Shown piece after piece: positions 8,692 to 17,470 of a stretch of 64,000 bases of DNA. A program made the position numbers and the translations under genes. The notes below the pieces were generated by a model. That model worked only from the letters and a program-made list of their open reading frames with translations, had not been told where the DNA came from and searched no databases. Position 1 is the first letter of the stretch; every line of letters begins with the position of its first letter. The DNA is from Streptomyces marispadix (GTDB lineage Bacteria; Actinomycetota; Actinomycetes; Streptomycetales; Streptomycetaceae), in contig NZ_JAKWJU010000002.1 in assembly GCF_022524345.1 (NCBI RefSeq), forward strand, positions 3,348,001 to 3,412,000, given 5' to 3'.

Positions 8692-10032
8692 TCAGGCCCG
8701 CACGGCGCCCGTCACCACCCACCGGCCCGAGCGGGCACGCGCCCACAGCGTCACCAGCCGGACCCCCATCATCACGCCCGCGATCGTCCACCACAGCGCC
8801 GTCAGACCGCCGCCCACCACCGGCACCAGCAGCGCCACCGGAGCGAACACCGCCAGCGTCACCAGCATCGCCCCCGCCAGATACGGACCGTCCCCCGCAC
8901 CCATCAGCACACCGTCCAGCACGAACACCACCCCCGCCACCGGCTGCGTCACCGCCACCACCAGCAACGCCGACGTCAACTCCGCGATGACCGCACCGTC
9001 CGACGTGAACAACGGCATGAACAACGGCCGCGACGCCACCACCAGCAACCCCAGCACCACACCGGAGACCACGCCCCAACGCACCATCCGGCCGCACGCC
9101 GCCCGCGCACCCGCAGCGTCCTCCGCCCCCAGATAACGTCCGATGATCGCCTGCCCGGCGATCGCGATCGCGTCCAGCGCGAAAGCCAGCAACGACCAGA
9201 GCGTCAGCGCGATCTGATGGGCCGCGATGTCCGCGTCGCCCAGCCGCGCCGCCACCGCCGTCGCGATCATCAGCACCGCCCGCAGCGACAACGTACGTAT
9301 CAGCAGCGGCGCACCCGCCTGCGCACACGCCCGTATGCCCGCCGCATCAGGACGCAACGACGCACCGTGCCGCCGCGCACCCCGCACCACCACGAACAGA
9401 TACACCGCGGTCATCGCCCACTGCGCCAGCACCGTCCCCCAGGCGGAACCAGCGATGCCCAGCCCGAACCCGTAGACCAGCAGCGCGTTCAGCGCGGCGT
9501 TCGCGGAGAAGCCACCGACCGCCACATACAAGGGAGTTCGCGTGTCCTGAAGACCCCTCAGCACGCCCGTCGCCGCCAGCACCACAAGCATCGCGGGAAT
9601 GCCGAGCGCACTGACACGCAGATACGTCACCGCATGAGGAGCCGCCTTCGCCGAGGCGCCGAACAGTTCCACCAGCGCCGCCGCGGCCGGAACCACCGCC
9701 ACGATCACCGCCGCGCCGAGCAGCAGAGCGAGCCAGATTCCGTCCATGCCCTGCCGGATCGCCGACGGCAGATCCCCGGAGCCGACGCGGCGGGCCACGG
9801 CCGCGGTCGTCGCATACGCGAGGAAGACGAAGACGTTGACCCCGGTCTGGAGGAGGGCCGCCGCCACGCCCAGCCCCGCGAGTTGGGGGGTGCCCAAGTG
9901 CCCGACGATGGCGCTGTCCACCATGACGAAGAGGGGTTCGGCGACGAGCGCGCCGAACGCGGGAAGGGCGAGCGCGACTATCTCGCGGTCGTGGCGCCGC
10001 ATGGTGGCGCGCGTGGCAGCAGGGTCGTTCAT
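8692..10032 (-). CDS. MATE family efflux transporter
   Basis: A 446-residue, 12-TM protein with MATE features: [36 protein letters not shown] near the N-terminus and the second half repeating the pattern ([36 protein letters not shown]). It should export cationic drugs or metabolites using a Na+ or H+ gradient. I start at ATG 10032; longer in-frame extensions run into the DnaA-box region and lack homology-like sequence. It is convergent with rplI and divergent from dnaB. This MATE gene between rplI and dnaB is a conserved Streptomyces arrangement. The substrate is unknown. Confidence 0.85.
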   Translation of the reverse strand: MNDPAATRATMRRHDREIVALALPAFGALVAEPLFVMVDSAIVGHLGTPQLAGLGVAAALLQTGVNVFVFLAYATTAAVARRVGSGDLPSAIRQGMDGIWLALLLGAAVIVAVVPAAAALVELFGASAKAAPHAVTYLRVSALGIPAMLVVLAATGVLRGLQDTRTPLYVAVGGFSANAALNALLVYGFGLGIAGSAWGTVLAQWAMTAVYLFVVVRGARRHGASLRPDAAGIRACAQAGAPLLIRTLSLRAVLMIATAVAARLGDADIAAHQIALTLWSLLAFALDAIAIAGQAIIGRYLGAEDAAGARAACGRMVRWGVVSGVVLGLLVVASRPLFMPLFTSDGAVIAELTSALLVVAVTQPVAGVVFVLDGVLMGAGDGPYLAGAMLVTLAVFAPVALLVPVVGGGLTALWWTIAGVMMGVRLVTLWARARSGRWVVTGAVRA

Positions 10033-10230
10033 GGGTTCGATCCAAGCATCCACAAGTAATGACTGCAAGTGGCCTGTGTCTATTACGCTTGTGGGTGCTC
10101 CCGTGCATGTGCGGCAACCGTGGGTCAAGTCGCGTAACGATCCGGATCCGGGTGCCGACTTTTTTTCCCCGCACAGGCGGTGGATGCCGAAGTCACAGGT
10201 CAGAGGGGGTGTGGGAGGAGGGCTCAAGAC

Positions 10231-10320
10231 TTCTCCACAGGGCTGTCCCCTGAGCCGTACACAGCTTTCGCCGTCTTCTCCACAGAAACTTGAATGCTGT
10301 CCACATCACCCTGTGGATAA
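10231..10320. promoter_or_regulatory. DnaA-box-like cluster upstream of dnaB
   Basis: Four 9-mers resemble DnaA boxes (TTGTCCACA in Streptomyces, TTATCCACA in E. coli). These are TTCTCCACA at 10231-10239 and 10276-10284 (two mismatches each to either consensus or less), CTGTCCACA at 10297-10305 (one mismatch) and TGTGGATAA at 10312-10320, which is a perfect TTATCCACA on the minus strand. The last two face each other 6 bases apart. They lie in the intergenic region between MATE and dnaB, about 190-280 bases before the dnaB start. The role is inferred: DnaA-controlled dnaB expression or DnaA titration. The chromosomal origin is not expected here. Confidence 0.5.
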
Positions 10321-10512
10321 CAAGATTGGCTGACGCCCCGAGCGCCCATAACGTGGGCCGTCGCCCGTCCCACGAACCCCTCGTCAACTCCGTTGCCTCG
10401 ACGCGCCGATGCACAGCCGGACGGCCGATTGTCAGAGCCGTGCCGTAAGAAAGAGGGGCACTGCGGTGAGGTCCGGTCGTGCGCGATCGCTGGACGGGGA
10501 GGAGGTGGACGC

Positions 10513-13500
10513 GTGACTCAGCAGTCCGGACACATCGAGGATCCGTGGGCGTCCGACCCCGGAGCCCGCGGTGCCGCGCGCCCCGCCCCCGACGACCGCT
10601 TCCCCACCGCCCGCAACGGCCACGGTCACGGGGTCAACGGCGGCCATGGCGCGGGACGCGGCGCGGGCGAGCAGGCACTCGCCGACCGCCACGACCGCGG
10701 TGCGGACTCGCACGCCCCGGCGCCCGCCCCCGTCTCCTTCGAACGTGTGCCGCCGCAGGACCTCGAAGCCGAACAGTCCGTGCTCGGCGGCATGATGCTC
10801 TCCAAGGACGCCATCGCCGACGTCGTCGAAGTCCTCAAGGGCCACGACTTCTACCGCCCCGCGCACGCGACGGTCTACGAGGCGATCCTCGACCTCTACG
10901 CCAAGGGCGAGCCCGCCGACCCCATCACCGTCACCGCCGAACTCACCCGCCGCGGCGAGATCAGCCGCGTCGGCGGGCCCGGGTACGTCCACTCGCTCGT
11001 GCAGACGGTGCCCACGGCCGCGAACGCCGAGTACTACGCGGAGATCGTGCACGAACGGGCGGTGCTGCGCCGCCTCGTGGAGGCCGGCACCCGCATCACA
11101 CAGATGGGATACGCGGCCGACGGCGACGTCGACGACATCGTCAACTCCGCTCAGGCGGAGATCTATTCGGTCACCGAGCAGCGCACCTCGGAGGACTATC
11201 TTCCGCTCGGCGACATCATGGAGGGCGCACTCGACGAGATCGAGGCGATCGGCTCGCGCAGCGGCCAGATGACGGGCGTGCCCACGGGGTTCACCGACCT
11301 GGACTCTCTGACCAACGGGCTACACCCCGGCCAGATGATCGTCATCGCGGCGAGGCCCGCGATGGGCAAGGCGCTGGCGCTCGACACCCCGCTGCCGACC
11401 CCTGCCGGGTGGACGACGATGGGCGAAGTGCGCGGCGGGGACCTGCTGTTGGACGCGTCGGGCCGTCCGACGCGGGTGACCGCCGTTACGGACGTGCTGT
11501 ACGACCGGCGCTGCTACAAGATCACGTTCGACGACGGCGCCACGGTGATCGCCGATGCGGAGCACCAGTGGCCGATCACTACCCGGAGCGCCCGGGACTT
11601 CCGTGGCGGGCAGGGGACTTGGGCGTCGGTGCGGACCACTCGGGAGATCGCCGGGACGGTCCGCCGCGGTGCCTCGGCCGGCGCGCCGCACCATTCGGTC
11701 GCCAATGCCGCGCCCTTGGAGCTGCCGGAACGGGACCTTCCCGTCGGCCCGTACACCCTCGGCGCCTGGCTGGGGGGCGGCCGTGGCCACGCGTCCCGGA
11801 TCGATCCGGCTCGAACCACCGCCCCTGATCCGGAACTTCTGGCCCATATCGAGGCCGAGGGCTTCGGCGCGCGCTCTGCCGGGACTCGGAGGGCGGGTCA
11901 TGTCCTGCGTCCGGCCGTGGACGAGGCCGGGGCGCAGCCGCCGGGGGCAGGTTCCCGGCGTGCGGCCGGTCTGGCGGCGCTCCTCCGTGAGGCCGGGGTT
12001 GTGGACGGCGAGCACATTCCAGGCCCGTATCTTCGCGCTTCGGTGGGACAACGGCGGGCGCTGCTCGCGGGGCTGCTCGACGCCAACGGCACGGTGACGG
12101 GCGGCGGTTCGGTCCGGTTCACGGTGACGAGCAGGGCGCTCGCCGAGGGTTTCCGTGAACTGGTGACGAGTCTCGGCTATCGCTGCGATCGGTCGGTCAG
12201 GCGTGCGGGGGGCCGCAGCGAGTCGGCGTCGGTCCGCCACATCACGACGTTCACCACGGACGACGAGGTGTTCCGGCTGGAGCGCAAACGGCTTCAGCAC
12301 AAGGAGCGGCGGTCGTTCGCGCCTACGGTGCCGGGACCGGGGCAGCGTTTCATTCGCGACGTCACGCCGGTCGCGTCGGTCCCCGTGCGCTGTGTCGAGG
12401 TCGACAATCCCCGTCACCTCTATCTGGCGACGCGTTCGATGGTCCCCACGCACAACTCGACGCTTGCGCTGGACTTCGCGCGTGCCTGTTCCGTACGGCA
12501 CAGCATGCCCAGCGTGATCTTCTCGCTGGAGATGGGGCGCAACGAGATCGCGATGCGTCTGCTCTCGGCGGAGGCTCGGGTGGCGCTGCACCACATGCGT
12601 TCGGGTTCCATGACGGACGAGGACTGGACGCGGCTGGCCCGCCAGATGCCGCAGGTGACGGAGGCGCCGCTGTACATCGACGATTCGCCGAATCTGTCGA
12701 TGATGGAGATCAGGGCGAAGTGCCGCCGCCTGAAGCAGCGGAACGATCTGAAGCTGGTCGTGATCGACTATCTCCAGCTCATGCAGACGGGCAGTTCACG
12801 ACGTCCCGAGAGCCGCCAGCAGGAAGTCTCGGAGATGTCCCGGAATCTGAAGCTGCTCGCGAAGGAGCTGGAAGTTCCGGTGATCGCGCTGTCGCAGCTC
12901 AACCGTGGGCCTGAGCAGCGTACGGACAAGAAGCCGATGGTCTCGGATCTTCGTGAGAGCGGCTGCATGACCGCCGACACGACTCTGCTCCGTGCGGACA
13001 CTGGAGTACCCGTCACCTTCGCGGAGTTGATGAAGGACGGGCATGAAGGCGTGCTGGTGTGGTCGCTCGACGAAGAGCGACGTCTTGTACGGGCGCCGGT
13101 CACCAACGTCTTCTCGTCGGGTGTGAAGCCCGTGTATCGACTGCGGCTCGCTTCCGGGCGGGAGGTCAAGGCGACGGGGAATCATCCGTTCCTGACCTTC
13201 GGGGGATGGACGCCGCTGGAGGACCTCGCGGTGGGAGACCGGATCGCGGTTCCCCGGCGCACCCCCGAGCCTCTTGGGACGGGGCTCGGCTGGTCGGAGC
13301 ACCGGCTCGGTCTGCTGGCGCATCTCATCGGCGACGGCTGCGTCCTGCGCGAGCAGCCCGTTCACTACACGTCGGACGATGAGGCCAACCTTGACTTCGT
13401 CGAGGCGGCGGCGCGTGCGGAGTTCGGGATCACACCGCGCAGGACACCGCAGAAGTCGTGGTGGCACTCGTATCTGCCCGCGCCGTACCGGTGCACCCAT

Positions 13501-14433
13501 GGGCGGTACAACCCGCTGCATGTCTGGTTCCGTGAGTTGGGCATCGAGGGTCTGCGGTCGCATGAGAAGCGGATTCCCGAGGAGCTGTACTCGGCGACCG
13601 ACGAGGAGGTGGCCGTCTTCCTGCGGCATCTGTGGGCGACGGACGGCAGCGTGTGGATGTCGAAGCCCGGTTCCAGGGGCGCGGCGCGGATCTATTACGC
13701 CACGTCGAGCCGCCTGCTCGCCGACGGCGTCGTCCGGCTGCTCTCCCGCTTCGGCATCGTCGCGCGGACGAATCAGGTGTCCAAGAAGGGCTATGAGCGG
13801 CCGGGTTACCACGTGACGGTTTCCGGCGGCCCCGACATGCTCACCTTCTGCCGCCGGATCGGGGTGCACGGGCGCCGCGGTGAGAGGGCCGAGCTGCTCG
13901 AGGCCGAGCTCCGCGAGCGGAAGGTGAACACGAACGTCGACTCCCTCCCGCTGGAGTCATGGGAATTGGTCAAGGCGGAGCGTGTACGTGCGGGGCTTAC
14001 GGAGCGCCAGTTCCAGGCGGCTCTCGGCATGCGGTACTGCGGCTCGGCGCTGTACGACAGCTGCCCGTCACGTGCACGAATGAGCCGGTGCGCGGATGTT
14101 CTGGATTCGGAGAAGTTGCGGGCTGTCGCGGATGACGACGTGTTCTGGGACCGGATCGTCGCCGTGGACCCGCTCGGCGAGCAGCCCGTCTATGACGCCA
14201 CCGTCAAGGGCACCCACAACTTCGTCGCCGACGGCATCGCCGCGCACAACAGCATCGAACAGGACGCCGACATGGTGGTGCTGCTGCATCGTGAGGACGC
14301 CTACGAGAAGGAGTCGCCGAGGGCGGGGGAGGCGGATCTGATCGTGGCGAAGCACCGTAATGGGCCGACGGCGACGATCACGGTGGCCTTCCAGGGGCAC
14401 TACTCGCGATTCGTGGACATGGCGCAGACGTAG
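10513..14433 (+). CDS. dnaB: Replicative DNA helicase DnaB with two inteins
   Basis: A 1306-residue precursor. Removing two inteins (362 and 429 residues) leaves a DnaB of 515 residues: a Gly/Asp/His-rich N-terminal extension, the N-terminal domain from PPQDLEAEQSVLGGMM, then the RecA-like domain with Walker A ARPAMGK/ST (split by intein 1), SVIFSLEMG, LVVIDYLQLM (Walker B) and a DLRESG/SIEQDAD segment split by intein 2. DnaB unwinds DNA ahead of the replisome as a hexamer. The GTG at 10513 follows a GGAGG ribosome site at 10501-10505. Both inteins are in frame and carry splice-junction residues, so a functional protein is expected only after splicing. A Tn7-like element begins 30 bases past the stop. 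Confidence 0.95.
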   Translation: MTQQSGHIEDPWASDPGARGAARPAPDDRFPTARNGHGHGVNGGHGAGRGAGEQALADRHDRGADSHAPAPAPVSFERVPPQDLEAEQSVLGGMMLSKDAIADVVEVLKGHDFYRPAHATVYEAILDLYAKGEPADPITVTAELTRRGEISRVGGPGYVHSLVQTVPTAANAEYYAEIVHERAVLRRLVEAGTRITQMGYAADGDVDDIVNSAQAEIYSVTEQRTSEDYLPLGDIMEGALDEIEAIGSRSGQMTGVPTGFTDLDSLTNGLHPGQMIVIAARPAMGKALALDTPLPTPAGWTTMGEVRGGDLLLDASGRPTRVTAVTDVLYDRRCYKITFDDGATVIADAEHQWPITTRSARDFRGGQGTWASVRTTREIAGTVRRGASAGAPHHSVANAAPLELPERDLPVGPYTLGAWLGGGRGHASRIDPARTTAPDPELLAHIEAEGFGARSAGTRRAGHVLRPAVDEAGAQPPGAGSRRAAGLAALLREAGVVDGEHIPGPYLRASVGQRRALLAGLLDANGTVTGGGSVRFTVTSRALAEGFRELVTSLGYRCDRSVRRAGGRSESASVRHITTFTTDDEVFRLERKRLQHKERRSFAPTVPGPGQRFIRDVTPVASVPVRCVEVDNPRHLYLATRSMVPTHNSTLALDFARACSVRHSMPSVIFSLEMGRNEIAMRLLSAEARVALHHMRSGSMTDEDWTRLARQMPQVTEAPLYIDDSPNLSMMEIRAKCRRLKQRNDLKLVVIDYLQLMQTGSSRRPESRQQEVSEMSRNLKLLAKELEVPVIALSQLNRGPEQRTDKKPMVSDLRESGCMTADTTLLRADTGVPVTFAELMKDGHEGVLVWSLDEERRLVRAPVTNVFSSGVKPVYRLRLASGREVKATGNHPFLTFGGWTPLEDLAVGDRIAVPRRTPEPLGTGLGWSEHRLGLLAHLIGDGCVLREQPVHYTSDDEANLDFVEAAARAEFGITPRRTPQKSWWHSYLPAPYRCTHGRYNPLHVWFRELGIEGLRSHEKRIPEELYSATDEEVAVFLRHLWATDGSVWMSKPGSRGAARIYYATSSRLLADGVVRLLSRFGIVARTNQVSKKGYERPGYHVTVSGGPDMLTFCRRIGVHGRRGERAELLEAELRERKVNTNVDSLPLESWELVKAERVRAGLTERQFQAALGMRYCGSALYDSCPSRARMSRCADVLDSEKLRAVADDDVFWDRIVAVDPLGEQPVYDATVKGTHNFVADGIAAHNSIEQDADMVVLLHREDAYEKESPRAGEADLIVAKHRNGPTATITVAFQGHYSRFVDMAQT
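11371..12456 (+). other. Intein 1 in DnaB (class 3, degenerate LAGLIDADG endonuclease)
   Basis: A 362-residue intein inserted inside the P-loop, after GK and before ST. It starts with Ala (ALALDTPLPTPAGWTTM) rather than Cys or Ser and ends PTHN before a Ser. The W-C-T triplet of class 3 inteins is visible: W in AEHQWPIT (block B), C in VRCVEVDNPRHLYLA (block F) and T in VPTHN (block G). Splicing would start at the block F cysteine. The central endonuclease motifs read AWLGGGRG and LLAGLLDANGTV. In both, the acidic catalytic position (the last D of LGDG and of LDxDG) is changed, to G and to N, so homing activity is probably lost. Confidence 0.85.
12964..14250 (+). other. Intein 2 in DnaB (class 1, LAGLIDADG endonuclease intact)
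   Basis: A 429-residue intein inserted between DLRESG and SIEQDAD. It starts with Cys (CMTADTTLLRADTGVPVTF), has the block B motif ATGNHPFLT and ends GIAAHN before Ser: the full class 1 set (C1, TxxH-like block B, terminal HN, +1 Ser). The endonuclease region carries LLAHLIGDGCV and FLRHLWATDGSVW, both with the catalytic-position aspartate present, so it may still home into intein-free dnaB alleles. The residues following a second-domain HTH-like stretch (LTERQFQAALGM) could contact DNA. Confidence 0.88.
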
Positions 14434-14463
14434 GGCGTTCGGGGTGTAGGGCCTCTTGTTGCG

Positions 14464-14501
14464 TGTCGGAATCTCACGGCCGATGTCGGACCACTGTCGG
14501 A
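14464..14501 (+). repeat. Left (tnsA-proximal) end of the Tn7-like element: three TGTCGGA repeats
   Basis: TGTCGGA occurs at 14464-14470, 14484-14490 and 14495-14501, all in the same orientation, directly after the dnaB gene and before tnsA. Tn7-family ends start with TGT and carry several TnsB-binding repeats, closely packed at the tnsA-proximal end. The first copy is taken as the terminus. The 5 bases before it (TTGCG) would be the target duplication, but I could not find a partner copy at a convincing right end. A 9-bp direct repeat TCGCAGGTC at 14521 and 14571 may also be part of this end. Confidence 0.55.
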
Positions 14502-14624
14502 TGCGACGAACCGCTGAGACTCGCAGGTCGTGGCACTCACTCGTTTAGGTGAAGGCGTGACGGTATGCCTTCGCAGGTCTGCTGACAGCTGCACCGTGGC
14601 CGTGGAGGGCAGTTCGACCTGGGG

Positions 14625-15338
14625 GTGCGCGTGGAGGCCGAGGTTAGCTTCCGAAGGCTAAGCGGTGATGTTGAGGTCCGGTCTTGGGATTCGGTGGCGG
14701 AGGCATCGCTCCGGTCTGCTGCACCGTGGCGGACATTCCGCTGGCACAAGGGGCAGAAGCACTACTCGGGCACGTACTGGGCTGCCACGATGCAGGATCA
14801 CGTGATCTACGAATCGCGCTTGGAACTTGCGCGGCTACTGTTCGCCGACTTTGACCCTTCGGTACGCGACATCGTGGCCCAGCCCTTCCTGCTCAAGGTC
14901 GTGGTGGAGGGCAGAGTCCGAAAACACATTCCCGACTACTTCCTGGTGACGGAGCACGGCCCGGTCGTCGTGGATGTGAAGCCGCGCCGACGGTTAGAAC
15001 AGCCGGTGGTGGCCTCTACGTTCGAGTGGACGCGTCGAGTCGTTGAGTCTCGTGGGTGGCGCTACGAGGTGTGGAGCGAGCCGCCGGAAACGGAGTTGGA
15101 GAACGTCCGCTTTTTGGCCGGGTACCGCCGCGACTGGTTGTTCAGCCGTGAGCTCCTTCAGGAAGTACGGCGAGCTGCTCTTGACGGTGTCACTTTGAGG
15201 GATGCTGCGCGGTGTGTTCCCGGCTGCGAGGAGGAACGGGTTCGGGCCGCGATCCACCACCTCCTCTGGAAGAACGAGCTTCGCGTTGAGCTCACCTGCC
15301 CACTGCGGCCCTCGACGGTGCTGCGGAGGTCGGCGTGA
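14625..15338 (+). CDS. tnsA: Tn7-like transposase endonuclease subunit TnsA
   Basis: A 237-residue TnsA-like endonuclease. The N-terminal nuclease domain shows YESRLELARLLFADFDPSV (Glu of the active site), then HIPDYFLV with the catalytic Asp and VVVDVKPRRRL with the D-x-K strand; a winged-helix C-terminal part follows (residues ~165-237). In Tn7, TnsA cuts the 5' ends of the element while TnsB cuts the 3' ends, giving cut-and-paste movement. All key acidic and Lys residues seem present. GTG 14625 is used; GTG 14631, with GGGGG 5 bases upstream, is an equally good start. It overlaps tnsB by 4 bases (GTGA). Confidence 0.85.
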   Translation: MRVEAEVSFRRLSGDVEVRSWDSVAEASLRSAAPWRTFRWHKGQKHYSGTYWAATMQDHVIYESRLELARLLFADFDPSVRDIVAQPFLLKVVVEGRVRKHIPDYFLVTEHGPVVVDVKPRRRLEQPVVASTFEWTRRVVESRGWRYEVWSEPPETELENVRFLAGYRRDWLFSRELLQEVRRAALDGVTLRDAARCVPGCEEERVRAAIHHLLWKNELRVELTCPLRPSTVLRRSA

Positions 15339-17470
15339 GCAGTGCTGGTACGCGGGTCGGTGTCGGGACGCGGTTCCTCTACGACGGCGAGGCCGTCGAG
15401 GTGGTCGAGTTGGCGGCGACAACCGCGGGCAACGAGGTCGTTTTGAAGGATGCGCGCGGACGAGTCCAGCGTCTGTCGCTGAAGGAACTCCTCTTCTCCG
15501 ACCGCGCTCGCGTCGTCCCCGACGGTCCCGGCCCTTCGGGAGGAGACCCGGATGAGGTCGCTTCGGTGGTGTTGGATCAGCTCAACGACGAAGAACGTGA
15601 GCTGACGGCCGAGCGGGCCTACCACATCCGGGAAGTGCTGACGGGCTATCGGTCGGGCAGCCAGGAGTTGGCGGTCGGCGGAGAGCCGCGAGATAAGTAC
15701 GCACCACATGCGCCGATGGAGGCCAGGAAAGCCGCCAAGGCGGCAGAAATCGGTGTCACTGTCCGCACTATCGAGCGGTGGATCGGCGCCTTCCGTGACC
15801 GAGGTGAGGCTGGGCTGGCCCCCCGGAAGAGCTCCGGGTCCGGTCCTGCGACGTCGGCGGACATGCGGTGGGTGGAGACGGCGCTCGAGGTGATGGTCGA
15901 GCACACCGACGAGTCGCGGCCGTCTCGGACGATGGTTATCGAGCGGACACGGGCTCGGGTGACCGCGCGGTTCGGTCCGGATGTGGTGCCGCAGCCGAGT
16001 AGGGCGACGGCGTTTCGCATCCTGGGGGATCTGGAGCGGAAGCATCCGCTGTTCCGCCTGAGCACGAAGCGGAACCGGGATATCGCCGACCGGCCTAAGG
16101 GCCCTTACGGGAAGCTACGGCCCACGAGGCCGGGTGAGTACCTGTTGATGGACTCCACGCGGTTGGATGTGTTCGCGTTCGATCCGTTCACGTTGCGGTG
16201 GGTACAGGCTGAGCTGAGTGTCGGTATGGACTGGTATACCCGCTGCATCACCGGGGTGAGGTTGACTCCAGTGTCCACGAAGGCCGTGGATGTCGCGAAG
16301 GTTCTGTTCGAGTCCTTCCGGCCTCGACCGTTCAGTGAGGACTGGCCGCGCGGGGCGGTCTGGCCCGAGCACGGCATCCCGCGCATCGCGCTGGTCGATG
16401 TCGCTGTCGAGGGGATCGGTCTGGCGTCGCCGCCAATCGCGCCGGAGACGCTGGTGGTCGACCATGGCATGGTCTACGTCTCGGATCATCTCAACAGTGT
16501 CTGCCGCCGGATGGGCATCTCGATCCAACCTGCGCGGCTGCGGACGGGGCGGGACAAGGGGCCCGTGGAGCGGTTCTTCCGCACACTGCGCGAGAGCCTG
16601 TTGCAGGCTCTACCCGGCTATAAGGGCCCGGATATCCACTCCCGAGGGGAGAATCCGGAAGGTGACGCCTTCTATTTCCTGGACGAGTTGGAGGCGATCA
16701 TCCGGGAGTGGATCGCGACGAAGTACCACTGCCGACCGCACTCCAGTCTCGTCGACCCACGGGTGCCGGGGCTTCGAATGTCTCCGGCGCAGATGTTCGA
16801 GCACGGCATTGCGCGGGCTGGCTACATCGAAGTCCCCCGGGATCGCGACCTCGGATTCGAGTTCCTGCCGACGAGGTGGCGGACGATCCAGCACTATGGC
16901 ATCGAGATCGATGGCCGTCGTTACCGCGGCCCTGGTCTGCCGCGTCCGGGAACAAAGAGCCCCTACACATACCAGGGGAAGCACATTCACTGGCCCTTCC
17001 AGGCCAACCCCGATGACATCACGACGATCTACTTCCGGGACCAGGAACGGGTGTGGCACCGGCTGACCTGGGAGCACGCGGCGGTAGTAGAAACGCCTCT
17101 GAGTGAGGAGGCTTTGGCCTTCGCCCGCAAGCTTGCGGCGAAAAAGTACCGCTATCCCGATGACCGGCTCGCGGTCGCCGACCTGCTGGAGCGTTGGAAT
17201 GCGGGGCTGGGGACCACGCCCGCGGAGCGGCGCATGGCGCTTCGGCTGTCGCGCGAGGAGGAGGGTCTCAGGCTGCCCGAAACTGCCGAGGATACCGTCG
17301 CTTCTCTTCCCTCCGTCCGCCGAGCCTTGGGCGACGCCGAGGAGACGCCGCAAGCAAGTCCGAAGCAAGCCTCCGAGATTGAGGACGGGGACGACGACGC
17401 AGCGGAGTCCGAAGACCTGGCGAATGAGGACGACTTCTATGCGACCGCGCTAGAGGACATCGATGACTAA
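15335..17470 (+). CDS. tnsB: Tn7-like DDE transposase TnsB
   Basis: A 711-residue TnsB/MuA-type transposase. There is an N-terminal DNA-binding part with HTH (AKAAEIGVTVRTIERWIGAF), then an integrase core with D in YLLMDSTRLDVF, D in VVDHGMVYVSD and E in DKGPVERFFRTLRES. These form the D-D-E triad. A Mu-type C-terminal beta-barrel and an acidic tail follow. The tail (residues ~660-711, rich in Glu/Asp) is where TnsB typically contacts TnsC. It binds the repeats at the element ends and joins the 3' ends to target DNA. It overlaps tnsA by 4 bases and tnsC by 8, so the three are translationally coupled. Confidence 0.92.
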   Translation: MSSAGTRVGVGTRFLYDGEAVEVVELAATTAGNEVVLKDARGRVQRLSLKELLFSDRARVVPDGPGPSGGDPDEVASVVLDQLNDEERELTAERAYHIREVLTGYRSGSQELAVGGEPRDKYAPHAPMEARKAAKAAEIGVTVRTIERWIGAFRDRGEAGLAPRKSSGSGPATSADMRWVETALEVMVEHTDESRPSRTMVIERTRARVTARFGPDVVPQPSRATAFRILGDLERKHPLFRLSTKRNRDIADRPKGPYGKLRPTRPGEYLLMDSTRLDVFAFDPFTLRWVQAELSVGMDWYTRCITGVRLTPVSTKAVDVAKVLFESFRPRPFSEDWPRGAVWPEHGIPRIALVDVAVEGIGLASPPIAPETLVVDHGMVYVSDHLNSVCRRMGISIQPARLRTGRDKGPVERFFRTLRESLLQALPGYKGPDIHSRGENPEGDAFYFLDELEAIIREWIATKYHCRPHSSLVDPRVPGLRMSPAQMFEHGIARAGYIEVPRDRDLGFEFLPTRWRTIQHYGIEIDGRRYRGPGLPRPGTKSPYTYQGKHIHWPFQANPDDITTIYFRDQERVWHRLTWEHAAVVETPLSEEALAFARKLAAKKYRYPDDRLAVADLLERWNAGLGTTPAERRMALRLSREEEGLRLPETAEDTVASLPSVRRALGDAEETPQASPKQASEIEDGDDDAAESEDLANEDDFYATALEDIDD

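Noticed and set aside
10231..10320. Chromosomal replication origin oriC
   Set aside because: Only a few boxes and no dnaA/dnaN neighbours; Streptomyces oriC lies between those genes and has many more boxes.
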